This document shows, one piece after another, positions 43,893 to 53,264 of a stretch of DNA of 64,000 nt (position 1 is its first letter; each line of letters opens with the position of its first letter). The notes beneath the pieces were generated by a model, which worked only from the letters and a program-made list of their open reading frames with translations, was not told the origin of the DNA and made no database searches. The position numbers and the translations under genes are program-made. Source of the DNA: Chromobacterium sinusclupearum (GTDB lineage Bacteria; Pseudomonadota; Gammaproteobacteria; Burkholderiales; Chromobacteriaceae); the NCBI RefSeq assembly GCF_002902845.1, contig NZ_PPTF01000029.1, positions 1 through 64,000 of the forward strand, in the 5' to 3' direction.

Positions 43893-44621
43893 ATGCACTA
43901 CAACCTGCATAACTTGTTCGATTTCGATTTGTTCGGCTTGTTGCACTCCACGATTTGTCTGGCGATGGCTTTCGCCTGCGGCACGGTGATCGGCCTGGAG
44001 CGGCAATACCGCCAGCGCACCGCCGGGCTGCGCACCAATGCGCTGGTGGCAGTCAGCGCCGCGGCTTTCGTCAATATGGCGCTGCAACTGGATGGCTCCG
44101 GCAGCGCCTCCAGAGTGGTGGCCTATGTCGTGTCCGGGGTGGGCTTCCTCGGCGCCGGCACCATCATGAAAGAAGGTCTGAACGTGCGCGGCCTGAACAC
44201 GGCGGCCACGCTGTGGGGATCGGCCGCCACCGGGGCCTGCGCCGGCGCCGGCATGCTCGGCCAGGCCATTTTGACCACGATCTTCGTGCTGGCGGTCAAC
44301 ACGCTGCTGCGGCCGGTGGTGAACTCGATCAACCGTCGTCCGATCGACGACGACGCCAGCGAAGTCACGTATCAGCTGTGCGTGATCTCTACCCGCGAGG
44401 AGCAGAAGCAGGCCCTGGCGCATGTCGGGGATCTATTGGAGCGGGCCAATTATCCGGTGGGCGATCTGGACGTGGAGGCCTTTGGCGACGACGAGGTGGA
44501 AATGACCGCCACGCTGCTGGCCACCTCGGTGGATTCGGACGAGTTGGACCGCATTGCCGACGAATTGGCGGCCAAGCCGTACATCAGCCAGGCTTACTGG
44601 AATACCAGCACCAGCGAGTAA
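43893..44621 (+). CDS. mgtC: MgtC/SapB family membrane protein
   Basis: The protein has 242 residues. The N-terminal membrane domain (about 1-150) has the family signature CGTVIGLERQYRQRTAGLRT, SGVGFLGAGTIMKEG and LNTAATLWGSAA. The C-terminal domain (about 160-242) is ACT-like. MgtC proteins modulate the F-ATPase and Mg2+/phosphate balance. AGGAGGACGC lies before the ATG at 43893. A strong terminator separates it from the NRAMP-related gene, so it probably has its own promoter, but adjacency suggests a shared Mg2+ function. Confidence 0.92.
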   Translation: MHYNLHNLFDFDLFGLLHSTICLAMAFACGTVIGLERQYRQRTAGLRTNALVAVSAAAFVNMALQLDGSGSASRVVAYVVSGVGFLGAGTIMKEGLNVRGLNTAATLWGSAATGACAGAGMLGQAILTTIFVLAVNTLLRPVVNSINRRPIDDDASEVTYQLCVISTREEQKQALAHVGDLLERANYPVGDLDVEAFGDDEVEMTATLLATSVDSDELDRIADELAAKPYISQAYWNTSTSE

Positions 44622-44640
44622 TCGTGCGTAGTAGCGCAAG

Positions 44641-44673
44641 CAGCCGCCTGGACGCGAGTCCAGCGGCTGTTTT
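44641..44673 (+). terminator. Intrinsic terminator after mgtC
   Basis: CAGCCGCCTGGAC / GTCCAGCGGCTG with a GCGA loop (one bulged base), followed by TTTT. Confidence 0.85.
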
Positions 44674-44856
44674 GCATTTGGCGGCAGCCCGGCAGGGTAG
44701 GCATGCGCACGCCTTGTTCAGAGTCAAAGTTTATGACGGACAGTGTTACAATCGAGACAGGTTTTTAGTTGTCGCGCGGCACCGGTTTGATCCAGCGCCG
44801 GCGGCGGGGTAATCCACGGGCGGCCGCACCGGCGCCCGGTTTCTCGAGACAGCCTT

Positions 44857-46383
44857 ATGACCATCATCCGCCAGGAAGACTTCATCCAGAGCATCGCCGA
44901 TGCCTTCCAGTACATCAGTTGCTACCACCCGAAAGACTATATCGACGCGCTGTACCAGGCCTACCTGCACGAAGAAAGCACCGCCGCCAAGGATGCGATG
45001 GCGCAAATCCTGGTCAACAGCCGCATGTGCGCCGAAGGCCAGCGCCCGATCTGCCAGGATACCGGCATCGCCGTGGTGTTCCTGAAAGTGGGCATGCGGG
45101 TACAGTGGGACGCCAAGCTCAGCGTGCAGGAGATGGTCAACGAAGGCGTGCGCCGCGCCTACAACCATCCGGACAACAAGCTGCGCGCCTCCGTGCTGCT
45201 GGACCCGGCCGGCAAGCGCCAGAACTCCAAGGACAACACCCCGGCCGTGGTGCACTTCGAGATCGTCGAGGGCGACCAGGTGGAAGTGATCTGCGCGGCC
45301 AAGGGCGGCGGCTCGGAAAACAAGTCCAAGCTGGCGATGCTGAACCCGTCTGACTCCATCGTCGACTGGGTGCTGAAGACCCTGCCGACCATGGGCGCAG
45401 GCTGGTGTCCGCCGGGCATCCTCGGCATCGGCATCGGCGGCACGCCGGAAAAAGCCATGTTGCTGGCCAAGGAAAGCCTGATGGACCACGTGGACATCCA
45501 CGAGCTGAAGGCCAAGGCGGCCAGCGGCGTCGAGCTGTCCCGCGTCGAGCAACTGCGTTTGGAACTGTTCGAGAAGGTCAACGCGCTGGGCATCGGCGCG
45601 CAAGGCCTGGGCGGCCTGACCACGGTGCTGGACGTGAAGATTCTGGATTACCCGACCCATGCGGCCTCGCTGCCGGTGGCGATGATTCCCAACTGCGCCG
45701 CCACCCGCCACATCCATTTCCATCTGGACGGCAGCGGCCCGGCGCAGCTGGAACCGCCCAAGCTGGAAGACTGGCCGGACATCACTTATGACGCGTCCAA
45801 CGGCAAGCGCGTGAATCTCGACAACATCACCCGCGAAGAAGTGGCCAGCTGGCAGCCGGGCGACGTGCTGCTGCTCAACGGCAAAATCCTGACCGGCCGC
45901 GACGCCGCGCACAAGCGCATGGTGGACATGCTGAACAAGGGCGAGAAGCTGCCGGTGGACTTCACCAACCGCTTCATTTACTACGTTGGCCCGGTAGACC
46001 CGGTGCGCGACGAAGTCGTCGGCCCGGCCGGCCCGACCACGGCTACCCGCATGGACAAGTTCACGCGCCAGATGCTGGAAGAGACCGGCTTGCTCGGCAT
46101 GATAGGCAAGGCCGAGCGCGGCCCGGCGGCCATCGAGGCGATCAAGGACAACAAGGCGGTGTACCTGATGGCCGTGGGCGGCTCCGCCTACCTGGTGTCC
46201 AAGGCGATCAAGGCCTCCAAGGTAGTGGGCTTCGCCGACCTGGGCATGGAGGCGATCTACGAGTTCGAGGTCAAGGACATGCCGGTGACGGTGGCGGTGG
46301 ACTCCTGTGGCACCTCGGTGCACAACACCGGCCCGGCTGAGTGGCGGGTGAAGATTGGGAAGATACCGGTCAGCCAGGCTTGA
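44857..46383 (+). CDS. fumA: Class I fumarate hydratase (iron-sulphur)
   Basis: The protein has 508 residues in the single-chain arrangement of FumA/FumB. Cluster cysteines are in RPICQDTG (C66), IPNCAATRHIHF and DSCGTSVHNTGP. KGGGSENKS and GIGIGGTPEKAM are active-site motifs. It hydrates fumarate to malate in the TCA cycle and carries an oxygen-sensitive [4Fe-4S] cluster. No strong ribosome binding site is seen before the ATG. A possible -10 TACAAT lies at 44747-44752. It ends in a strong terminator. Confidence 0.95.
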   Translation: MTIIRQEDFIQSIADAFQYISCYHPKDYIDALYQAYLHEESTAAKDAMAQILVNSRMCAEGQRPICQDTGIAVVFLKVGMRVQWDAKLSVQEMVNEGVRRAYNHPDNKLRASVLLDPAGKRQNSKDNTPAVVHFEIVEGDQVEVICAAKGGGSENKSKLAMLNPSDSIVDWVLKTLPTMGAGWCPPGILGIGIGGTPEKAMLLAKESLMDHVDIHELKAKAASGVELSRVEQLRLELFEKVNALGIGAQGLGGLTTVLDVKILDYPTHAASLPVAMIPNCAATRHIHFHLDGSGPAQLEPPKLEDWPDITYDASNGKRVNLDNITREEVASWQPGDVLLLNGKILTGRDAAHKRMVDMLNKGEKLPVDFTNRFIYYVGPVDPVRDEVVGPAGPTTATRMDKFTRQMLEETGLLGMIGKAERGPAAIEAIKDNKAVYLMAVGGSAYLVSKAIKASKVVGFADLGMEAIYEFEVKDMPVTVAVDSCGTSVHNTGPAEWRVKIGKIPVSQA

Positions 46384-46397
46384 TCATATTGAATTGA

Positions 46398-46429
46398 AAA
46401 CTGCCGCTCTAAATGAGCGGCAGTTTTTT
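46398..46429. terminator. Bidirectional terminator, fumarase and lipoprotein genes
   Basis: AAAACTGCCGCTC / GAGCGGCAGTTTT with a 5-base loop, between convergent genes; T-runs on both strands. Confidence 0.92.
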
Positions 46430-46434
46430 AGAAC

Positions 46435-48222
46435 TTATTTAGCAAGCCAGACAGCGGGGGCATAAATTGAACCTTCATCACACAACGTTTTGCCCAGGAT
46501 CGATGTGTCTTGGTATGATGTACCATTTGTGCAAAGGTTCCAATTTTTGCCATCTTGGCTAAATTTCAGGTCTTGGTAATACGATGTTCTACCAAAATTT
46601 CCTGCCAAAGTGCCGACAGGGGAGGCGTCTGATGTTTTGAGAACCAACCAGTATATTTTCCCGTTGGATATCGCTTGTCCCTCTGATCCAAGTTGGAATT
46701 GAATCGAATTTTTTGTAAATTGCCGCATTGTGCCATTAGATAGAACTCCCTGATCAAATGCATGGGTGATGTTGCTGCTATTGATCAACGGGGTGCCTGG
46801 GTTTCCTGCATTATCGCTGTAAATACTGATATTGAAATTCTTCGCGCTACTCGGCTGGGCGTCGATGCCGGCATACTTTGCAATGAAGCTACTGCTCGGT
46901 TTGATCTGGAACGCAATATAACTTGTATTTGTGGATACATAGCCCATATTTCCCGACGATACCACGTAGTCATCATACATCAAGCTAGTTGTGGTGGATG
47001 TCAGTTTCCATGTAAGGGACGTGGCACCAATTTGTACTGAGTCATTCTTGGACTGACCAAAACCAAGTGCAGTGTCTTGTAGTTGGATAACATCGCCATT
47101 TTTTGCAGTGGTGTAATTACTGGTGGCAATATTGTTCTTTATCAGAGTTGCACTGCCGGATGTGACTCGGATGGAAATGGACTGACCATCTTTTAGATTT
47201 TTAATTTGTATGGGATTGGATGAGTAAACTTGGCCGACGTCAGCATTGTCAATGTTCTTGAATGACAGGTCAGGCATCGCAACTAATCGTCTAGGTAGAA
47301 TCAGGCTGCTGTCTTTGTCAATCCACTCTTCAAATTTTGGCGCAACCAGCTTGATGCCACGCCCTGCATAGTAGGTTTCCACGTTTCTTCTAACCGTATC
47401 CAGATCAATTTGCGTAGCCGCTAGCTTGAGCTGATCTTGCAGTGATTTAGAGGACAGTTTTCCATTATTGGCCAAGTCACTAGCAATGGTGCTGATCAGG
47501 TGTGAAAGTTCAGCCGTTTCTGATGAGGGGTGCGAATAACCATCAGGACCTGGCGTTCTGTCTCGGTTTTGGGCAACTTGAGAAAGAATTGCCGATGTTG
47601 CCAGCAGAATGGAATCCTGATCGGCCGTGCCGTTTATGCGCATATCGAACAAGGAACCCAGATTGTCCACCTTGGCCGGATCAATGCCGAAGACAGCCAG
47701 TACTTCATTGCGCGACTGCGTGTAGGCACTTTGATAGTCGCTGCCGCTGGTCATTAAAGACTTCAGACGGGGCGCCTGCAACGTGGTCAGCAGGTTGATG
47801 GTGAGCGATTTGGATACGCTCAGGTCGGCCACGGCGTTCAGCGTAACCGGTGCGGTGGATAGCGTGCCGGTCAACTCGTTCATGTAGTAGCCGCTGCCCG
47901 TCAACTCCACCAACTTGGTGCCTACCGTGCCGGGAATCCCAAAGTTGCCCAAATCGTCCTTGGTCTGCGTCATGTAGACCTTGCCAGTGGGCGACAGTTT
48001 GTCGTCCAGTTCCGAAATCCAAATGTTGGAACCAAAGATAAACGGTCCTTTCTGTACCTGACCGGCAACATGGTATTGAGCAGAGGTGTTGTTGCTTTGG
48101 GAGGGCGTGCTGCTGGAACTGCTACCATTCCCACCGCCTCCGCAGGCCGCGAGTACGCTGATGGTCAATAGAGGAAGAAGCTTGCGAGTAAAGTTCGCCA
48201 TGCTAAGCACTTTCATTGTCAT
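46435..48222 (-). CDS. Large Ser/Thr-rich lipoprotein of unknown function
   Basis: The protein has 595 residues. The lipobox LLTISVLAAC-GGGG is followed by a Ser-rich linker. Residues about 50-280 are mixed helix/strand and the C-terminal part (about 290-595) is beta-rich, ending with a jelly-roll-like segment (FSQDGKNWNLC). Two cysteines in the end part could form a disulphide. It is attached to a membrane, probably the outer. The DNA is much AT-richer than its neighbours, suggesting horizontal acquisition. Start codons at 48222, 48216 and 48201 are possible; GGAGACTCC lies upstream of the first. Confidence 0.78.
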   Translation of the reverse strand: MTMKVLSMANFTRKLLPLLTISVLAACGGGGNGSSSSSTPSQSNNTSAQYHVAGQVQKGPFIFGSNIWISELDDKLSPTGKVYMTQTKDDLGNFGIPGTVGTKLVELTGSGYYMNELTGTLSTAPVTLNAVADLSVSKSLTINLLTTLQAPRLKSLMTSGSDYQSAYTQSRNEVLAVFGIDPAKVDNLGSLFDMRINGTADQDSILLATSAILSQVAQNRDRTPGPDGYSHPSSETAELSHLISTIASDLANNGKLSSKSLQDQLKLAATQIDLDTVRRNVETYYAGRGIKLVAPKFEEWIDKDSSLILPRRLVAMPDLSFKNIDNADVGQVYSSNPIQIKNLKDGQSISIRVTSGSATLIKNNIATSNYTTAKNGDVIQLQDTALGFGQSKNDSVQIGATSLTWKLTSTTTSLMYDDYVVSSGNMGYVSTNTSYIAFQIKPSSSFIAKYAGIDAQPSSAKNFNISIYSDNAGNPGTPLINSSNITHAFDQGVLSNGTMRQFTKNSIQFQLGSEGQAISNGKIYWLVLKTSDASPVGTLAGNFGRTSYYQDLKFSQDGKNWNLCTNGTSYQDTSILGKTLCDEGSIYAPAVWLAK

Positions 48223-48548
48223 GTTTCACGGAGTCTCCAAATTTTTACAATTGGAGTTATTACTCATACTGACTATGAGTATGTCCTTATTATGCCATTT
48301 TCCGAGGGACGTGTCCGAGCATGCTTCAGTGCCACAAGTCAAGATGCGAGGTTTCTGAGTGGACGATGGTGGTGATGACATCGCCGGCTTTGCAGAAAGT
48401 AGGAGCTTTAAGGGGATGTGTTGTGACTTGGCTGCAACCACTTGCGGCCAGGCGATTTAATTTTATTTTTGTCTTGCAAATCCGCCGCTTACGTCATACA
48501 TACTGAAAATGTTCACGGCATGTTTTCGGTGTTTTTACTTATCGGATA
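48223..48548. other. AT-rich intergenic region
   Basis: Promoter region for the divergent lipoprotein and methyltransferase genes. Composition resembles the lipoprotein gene. A possible palindrome or operator was not recognised, and no coding frame is supported. Confidence 0.4.
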
Positions 48549-49343
48549 ATGAGTATGACAACCAGCTCCGTCGAAGCATTCAGTCTGTATTCGGATTTGT
48601 ACGCGCGCTTTCGGCCCGCGTACCCAGAGTCGCTGTATGACTGGCTGCTGCCCTTGTGTCCCGGCTACCAGCGGGCTTGGGACTGCGCGACCGGCAGCGG
48701 CCAGACTGCCGTGCGGCTGGGCAACAGCTTTGCTCGCGTCGATGCCACCGATATCAGCTCCAACCAGCTATCGGTGGCGGAACGCCATACCCAGGTCTAC
48801 TACCGCGAATGTCCGGCCGAGGTGACGCCGTTTGACGACGATTGCTTTGATCTGATTTGCGTATCCCAAGCCTTGCATTGGTTCCACCTGCCTTCGTTCT
48901 GGCCGGAGGTGCAGCGCGTGCTGAAGCCAGGCGGAATCTTCGCCGCCTGGGGATATCATCATTGCGTGGTGACGCCGGAGATAGACAAGGCCTGCAGCGT
49001 GCTGTGGTCCATCATCGAACCGTTCTGGTCCAGCCGTTGCGAGCTGTTGTGGGATGATTTCCGCGGCAGCGGCTGTCCGCTGCCCTTGCTGAAGGCGCCC
49101 AGCTTTTCCATCCGTGAAGACTGGACCTTGGACCATTTTCTCGGTTTCCTCAACACCACGTCCGCCAGCAAGTTGTGCAAGCAGGCGCTGGGAGAGAGCA
49201 TTCTGGACGAGGCCTGCCTGCGCATCGCGCGGGCTTGGGGCCATGGCGGCGAGCGGCGGCGTGTCGAGTTGCCGCTGCATCTGATGGTGGCGCGCAAGGA
49301 TGCGGCCCGGTTTTTCCCGGCCGTAATTGAGCCGACGCCCTAG
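48549..49343 (+). CDS. Class I SAM-dependent methyltransferase
   Basis: The protein has 264 residues. The methyltransferase-11 type fold has motif I as AWDCATGSGQTAVRLG, motif II as VDATDISSNQL, and FDLICVSQALHWF followed by VLKPGGIFAAWGYH. It is similar in layout to yeast Tmt1/crotonate-type trans-aconitate methyltransferase relatives. The substrate is unknown. The stop codon TAG is the first part of the inverted-repeat element at 49340-49529, so the original C-terminus may have been different. Confidence 0.87.
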   Translation: MSMTTSSVEAFSLYSDLYARFRPAYPESLYDWLLPLCPGYQRAWDCATGSGQTAVRLGNSFARVDATDISSNQLSVAERHTQVYYRECPAEVTPFDDDCFDLICVSQALHWFHLPSFWPEVQRVLKPGGIFAAWGYHHCVVTPEIDKACSVLWSIIEPFWSSRCELLWDDFRGSGCPLPLLKAPSFSIREDWTLDHFLGFLNTTSASKLCKQALGESILDEACLRIARAWGHGGERRRVELPLHLMVARKDAARFFPAVIEPTP

Positions 49344-49529
49344 GGGCTGTTGACGTTTGGTGAGTGGATCGCGTTTGCGCTCCGCCAAACCCGCAGGGCC
49401 GGGCACCTTTCGCGCCGACTCTTCGTTGTTCCGCGCTGGCAGAGAATGACTATGCGGCGCGCGAAACGCCTCGATTCGGCGCAAAACTCATCCCGGCGCG
49501 ACCGCCCACCAAACGTCAACAGCCCCTAG
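49340..49529. mobile_element. MITE-like element with perfect 23-bp inverted ends
   Basis: CTAGGGGCTGTTGACGTTTG... at 49340-49362 is the exact reverse complement of 49507-49529. The interior of about 144 bp has no gene. Both ends contain CTAG, compatible with a TA or CTAG target duplication as used by IS630- or IS5-like transposases. The left end gives the methyltransferase its TAG stop, and the right end gives the convergent DUF2721 gene its TAG stop. Confidence 0.75.
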
Positions 49530-49939
49530 TGCTGCCGGTCGTATTCGGCCTGCAAGTCCGATAGCAGAATGTTCAGCGCGTCCGATGAGCGGATCAGCTC
49601 GATCAGCGAGATGGCCAGCGAGGCGATCATGCACAGCAGGCTGGCGCCGAAGGTGATTTCCCCAGTCGCCTGCCAGCCGGTGTAGATCTGAAACATCGCC
49701 ACGGTGCACAGGAACAGGCTGGCGATGCCCATGAACTGCATCCATTTGATCAGCGTGATGCGGGTGCGCAGATTGCCGATCTGGCGCAGGATTTTCTGGT
49801 CTTTGCTGTCGCGGTACTCTTCGTACAGATTGCGAATGATGCTGGCCAATCCCAGAAAACGGTTGGTGTAGGCCAGCAGCAGCAGCGAGACGGCAGGAAA
49901 CAGCAGGGCCGGAGTGGCCAGGTTCAGTGCGGAATGCAT
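49526..49939 (-). CDS. DUF2721 family membrane protein
   Basis: The protein has 137 residues. One membrane helix near the N-terminus (LFPAVSLLLLAYTNRF) is followed by a charged helical loop (NLYEEYRDSKDQKILRQIGN) and two further helices, the DUF2721 layout. The function is unknown. Its start overlaps the L,D-transpeptidase stop by one base (TGATG). Its stop codon lies in the inverted end of the MITE-like element, so the last residues may be altered. Confidence 0.82.
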   Translation of the reverse strand: MHSALNLATPALLFPAVSLLLLAYTNRFLGLASIIRNLYEEYRDSKDQKILRQIGNLRTRITLIKWMQFMGIASLFLCTVAMFQIYTGWQATGEITFGASLLCMIASLAISLIELIRSSDALNILLSDLQAEYDRQH

Positions 49940-50562
49940 CAGGAATTCTCGTCTATCCATACATCGATGCCATTGGGCGCGGCATCGAACAGTTCTATCA
50001 CATCGTGGTTCTTCATGCGGACACAGCCCAGCGAGCTGGGTTGGCCCCATGGTACATGATCGCCGGCGCCATGGATGTAAATCGCTCTATCATAGCTGTC
50101 GACATTCCCACCTTGATTGCGTCTGGCTTCCTGGCCGCATAGCCATAGGATGCGGGTCAGTATCCAGTCCTTGTTCGGGTATTGCGCGTGCAGTTCCGGC
50201 GTGTATTTCCATGGCGTGACCTGGCGGCGGAAGATGATGGTGTTTTCCGCCGCGCCATCGCCTATCTTGTCGCACACCGTATGCCAGCCGCGCGGCGTCT
50301 GGTAGCTGCCGGTGGTTTCGCCGACGCCGTTCTTGGCTGTCGAGACTGTATATTCCTTTTGAGTGAGTCCCCAGCCATCCAGCAGCCGCAGCGTTTGCGA
50401 CTTTACCCCCACCCAGATCCATGGCGCGCCGTAATGGCGGGCATTAGGATGCGTGGTTTGCAAGGGGCCATCCGTTTGCGCTTGCAGCATCCATGCCGTG
50501 TCGCCTGCGGCATGGCAGGTTAGGGCAAGGCAGGCGATCAGAATGGCGCCCAAGCTTCGCAT
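49939..50562 (-). CDS. L,D-transpeptidase family protein (YkuD domain)
   Basis: The protein has 207 residues. A signal peptide (RSLGAILIACLALTCHAAG) leads to the catalytic domain. The active-site motif is IHGAGDH...SLGCVRM, with His and Cys in the HxxG/SxGCxR order. It cross-links or anchors peptidoglycan in the periplasm. The start at 50562 was chosen because GGAGGG lies 7 bases before it; the ATG at 50580 would put that site within the coding region. It lies 1 bp after tadA. Confidence 0.9.
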   Translation of the reverse strand: MRSLGAILIACLALTCHAAGDTAWMLQAQTDGPLQTTHPNARHYGAPWIWVGVKSQTLRLLDGWGLTQKEYTVSTAKNGVGETTGSYQTPRGWHTVCDKIGDGAAENTIIFRRQVTPWKYTPELHAQYPNKDWILTRILWLCGQEARRNQGGNVDSYDRAIYIHGAGDHVPWGQPSSLGCVRMKNHDVIELFDAAPNGIDVWIDENS

Positions 50563-50563
50563 A

Positions 50564-51331
<768 letters not shown>

Positions 51332-51533
51332 TCATTATCGCCGGTTTGGCGCGGCTAACCAAATCCGGCTAGGCGAGGGCGGATGGGGTGTTTCGGCGTT
51401 ATGCAGATCATCTTGTGCCAATAGTAGGCTAGGGTAGGCGTATCGCATTTTATTCAGGTTTTATCTGGCAGGCTTGGCATACAGAAAGCAGAAAAACGGT
51501 CGATATGAGTAGAAAATAGTCGAAAGCCTAACC

Positions 51534-52571
51534 ATGTCCGTGATCACAATTCAGTCCGCCATTGCAGGCATCGAGCAGTGGCGCAATCGTCTGGTTTCCA
51601 GCGGCCGGTCTGTGGCAACGCCCTCGTCCGCGCCCCAGACGGAGGGGGGCGGCCCGGATGCGCAGCCCTCGCCAGCCGCGCTCATGTCCAGCATCCGCAG
51701 CGATTTGCAGAAGTCGCTGAATCAGGGCTGGCAGGATTATATGCAAAAACTCCGGGTCGATCTGAGCCGCCCGGTCAAGCGGCAAAGCCCCGCGGCGGAC
51801 CAGATGGATAAACAGCTGCTGAAGCAAAGAGTGGATTCTTTGCGCCAGATGATGATGATGACCCACGACAAAGCCGGTTTGCGGGCATTGGCCAGCCAGT
51901 TGGCCCAGTTGGCGCGCGAACTGAAGAGCCTGGTTGCCAGCATGACCCAGAATGCCGCGGATCAGCAGATGGCTGTCAGCGTAGGCGGCGCGGCGGATCA
52001 GCCCTCAGCCGATTCGGCAGCCGCATCCGCTCAAGACGCCTCGCCGGAGCAGGATCATGCGGCGGATGACGCGCAAGCCGCGAGCAGCGCCGAGACGGCC
52101 GCTGTTTCATCGGCCGATGCGTCCTCCGACGCATCGTCGGCTTCGGCTGCCGAATCGGCAAGCGGCAATGTCGCGCCAGGGCAGGCTAGCCAGGCGGATG
52201 CGGCGGCAGGATCGTCCGACGCGACTGCGTCGGCCCCGCAGGGCGCTGTCGACCAAGCCGCAGCCAACACCGCCGATCCGCAAGCGGCACTGCGCAATAT
52301 GCTGGCTCATGGCAACCCGGTAGCCGCAGATCAGGACATTCAGGAGATGCTGCTCACGCTGAAGATGGTCCAGGCCTTCATCAAGCAAATGGCTTTGCAG
52401 TTGCAGGGGCAAGAAGACCGGAAGATGAAAGAGGATCAGGAGCAGGCGGGCAAAGCGCTGCAGGATGTGGACACCATACTCAAAGGCGGGCCGGAGGCGC
52501 TGGCGGCGCTCAGCGGTCAAATGGAAGTGAACGTGAGCGCGCCAGCGGATGCGTCTTCGACTGCAGTGTGA
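51534..52571 (+). CDS. Ala/Ser/Asp-rich protein of unknown function
   Basis: The protein has 345 residues and no signal peptide or membrane segment. Residues 1-145 and 255-330 are amphipathic helix, with a Met-rich patch (LRQMMMMTHDK). Between them lies an unstructured stretch of about 105 residues of Ala, Ser, Asp and Gln (about 148-250). The C-terminal part again is helical (LLTLKMVQAFIKQMALQLQ). The layout of helix, flexible linker, helix fits a secreted effector, chaperone-bound or cell-surface assembly protein, but no family is recognised. Confidence 0.7.
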   Translation: MSVITIQSAIAGIEQWRNRLVSSGRSVATPSSAPQTEGGGPDAQPSPAALMSSIRSDLQKSLNQGWQDYMQKLRVDLSRPVKRQSPAADQMDKQLLKQRVDSLRQMMMMTHDKAGLRALASQLAQLARELKSLVASMTQNAADQQMAVSVGGAADQPSADSAAASAQDASPEQDHAADDAQAASSAETAAVSSADASSDASSASAAESASGNVAPGQASQADAAAGSSDATASAPQGAVDQAAANTADPQAALRNMLAHGNPVAADQDIQEMLLTLKMVQAFIKQMALQLQGQEDRKMKEDQEQAGKALQDVDTILKGGPEALAALSGQMEVNVSAPADASSTAV

Positions 52572-52597
52572 GAGTGAGGAGCAGGCCGCGTATGTGG

Positions 52598-52870
52598 TCA
52601 GTGCCGCAGGGCGCGGCGCAGCAGCCGCCAAACAGCCAGTAAAGCCGCGCCGCTTTTCAGCCAACGGCCTAATTTGTCGCTTGGCATCAGCTTGCCCAAG
52701 AGGTCAAAGGCCGAGCCTAAGCCGCCGGGCGCGCGCCAGAATGCAAGGCCATCGCAAGCCCATTGCAGCGGCCCTGTCAGCTTTTGTTGCTCCAGCCGCA
52801 GCTTGACGCGCAAGGCCTCGCCCTTCATCACCAGCAGCTGCTTCTTCAAGGCGCGGTCTTGCGGCGTCAT
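52598..52870 (-). CDS. yqjK: YqjK-like small protein
   Basis: A 90-residue protein with a charged N-terminal helix (ALKKQLLVMKGEALRVKLRL) and a hydrophobic C-terminal stretch (SGAALLAVWRLLRRALRH). It is the third gene after yqjD- and yqjE-like genes and overlaps the latter as ATGA. The position and layout match YqjK of E. coli; the function is unknown. Confidence 0.72.
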   Translation of the reverse strand: MTPQDRALKKQLLVMKGEALRVKLRLEQQKLTGPLQWACDGLAFWRAPGGLGSAFDLLGKLMPSDKLGRWLKSGAALLAVWRLLRRALRH

Positions 52871-53259
52871 GGCTTGTCTCCGCCGGGCCCTAATGCGGCC
52901 CAATCCTTGCGCATTTCTTCCAGCGTGGCGGCGAACGGGGCCGCTTGATGCCGCATCTTGCGCCGCAATCCCAGCAACAGCATCGCACCGGCGCCGCAGA
53001 ACAGCAGCGCCAGGCCCGCCATCACTGCCAGCCGCCACGGCGCCGGCGTCAAGGCCCACAAGGCCAGTACGGCGGCGATCAGCCCGCATCCCAGCAGCAC
53101 CAGTCCCAGCATGCCTTGCAGCAGGTTGCCGACGACGTCATCCTTCAGCTCCTGCGCCTCCAGGGACAGCAGTTCGGCGCGCGTCAGCAGCAAAGAGACG
53201 ATGCCATTGACGAAGGAGCGCAAGGTGCCGGGGCGGGGTTGGCGGGACGGATCGGACAT
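52867..53259 (-). CDS. yqjE: YqjE-like (phage holin family) membrane protein
   Basis: The protein has 130 residues with two membrane helices (about 48-72 and 78-100) after an amphipathic helix (TRAELLSLEAQELKDD). This is the Phage_holin_3_6/YqjE family. It lies 5 bp after the yqjD-like gene. In E. coli, the YqjD-YqjE proteins localise to the inner membrane; the role is unclear. Confidence 0.85.
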   Translation of the reverse strand: MSDPSRQPRPGTLRSFVNGIVSLLLTRAELLSLEAQELKDDVVGNLLQGMLGLVLLGCGLIAAVLALWALTPAPWRLAVMAGLALLFCGAGAMLLLGLRRKMRHQAAPFAATLEEMRKDWAALGPGGDKP

Positions 53260-53264
53260 ATCGA

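Noticed and set aside
44746-46323. 525-codon frame antisense to fumarase
   Set aside because: His/Val/Gly-rich shadow with no domain signature.
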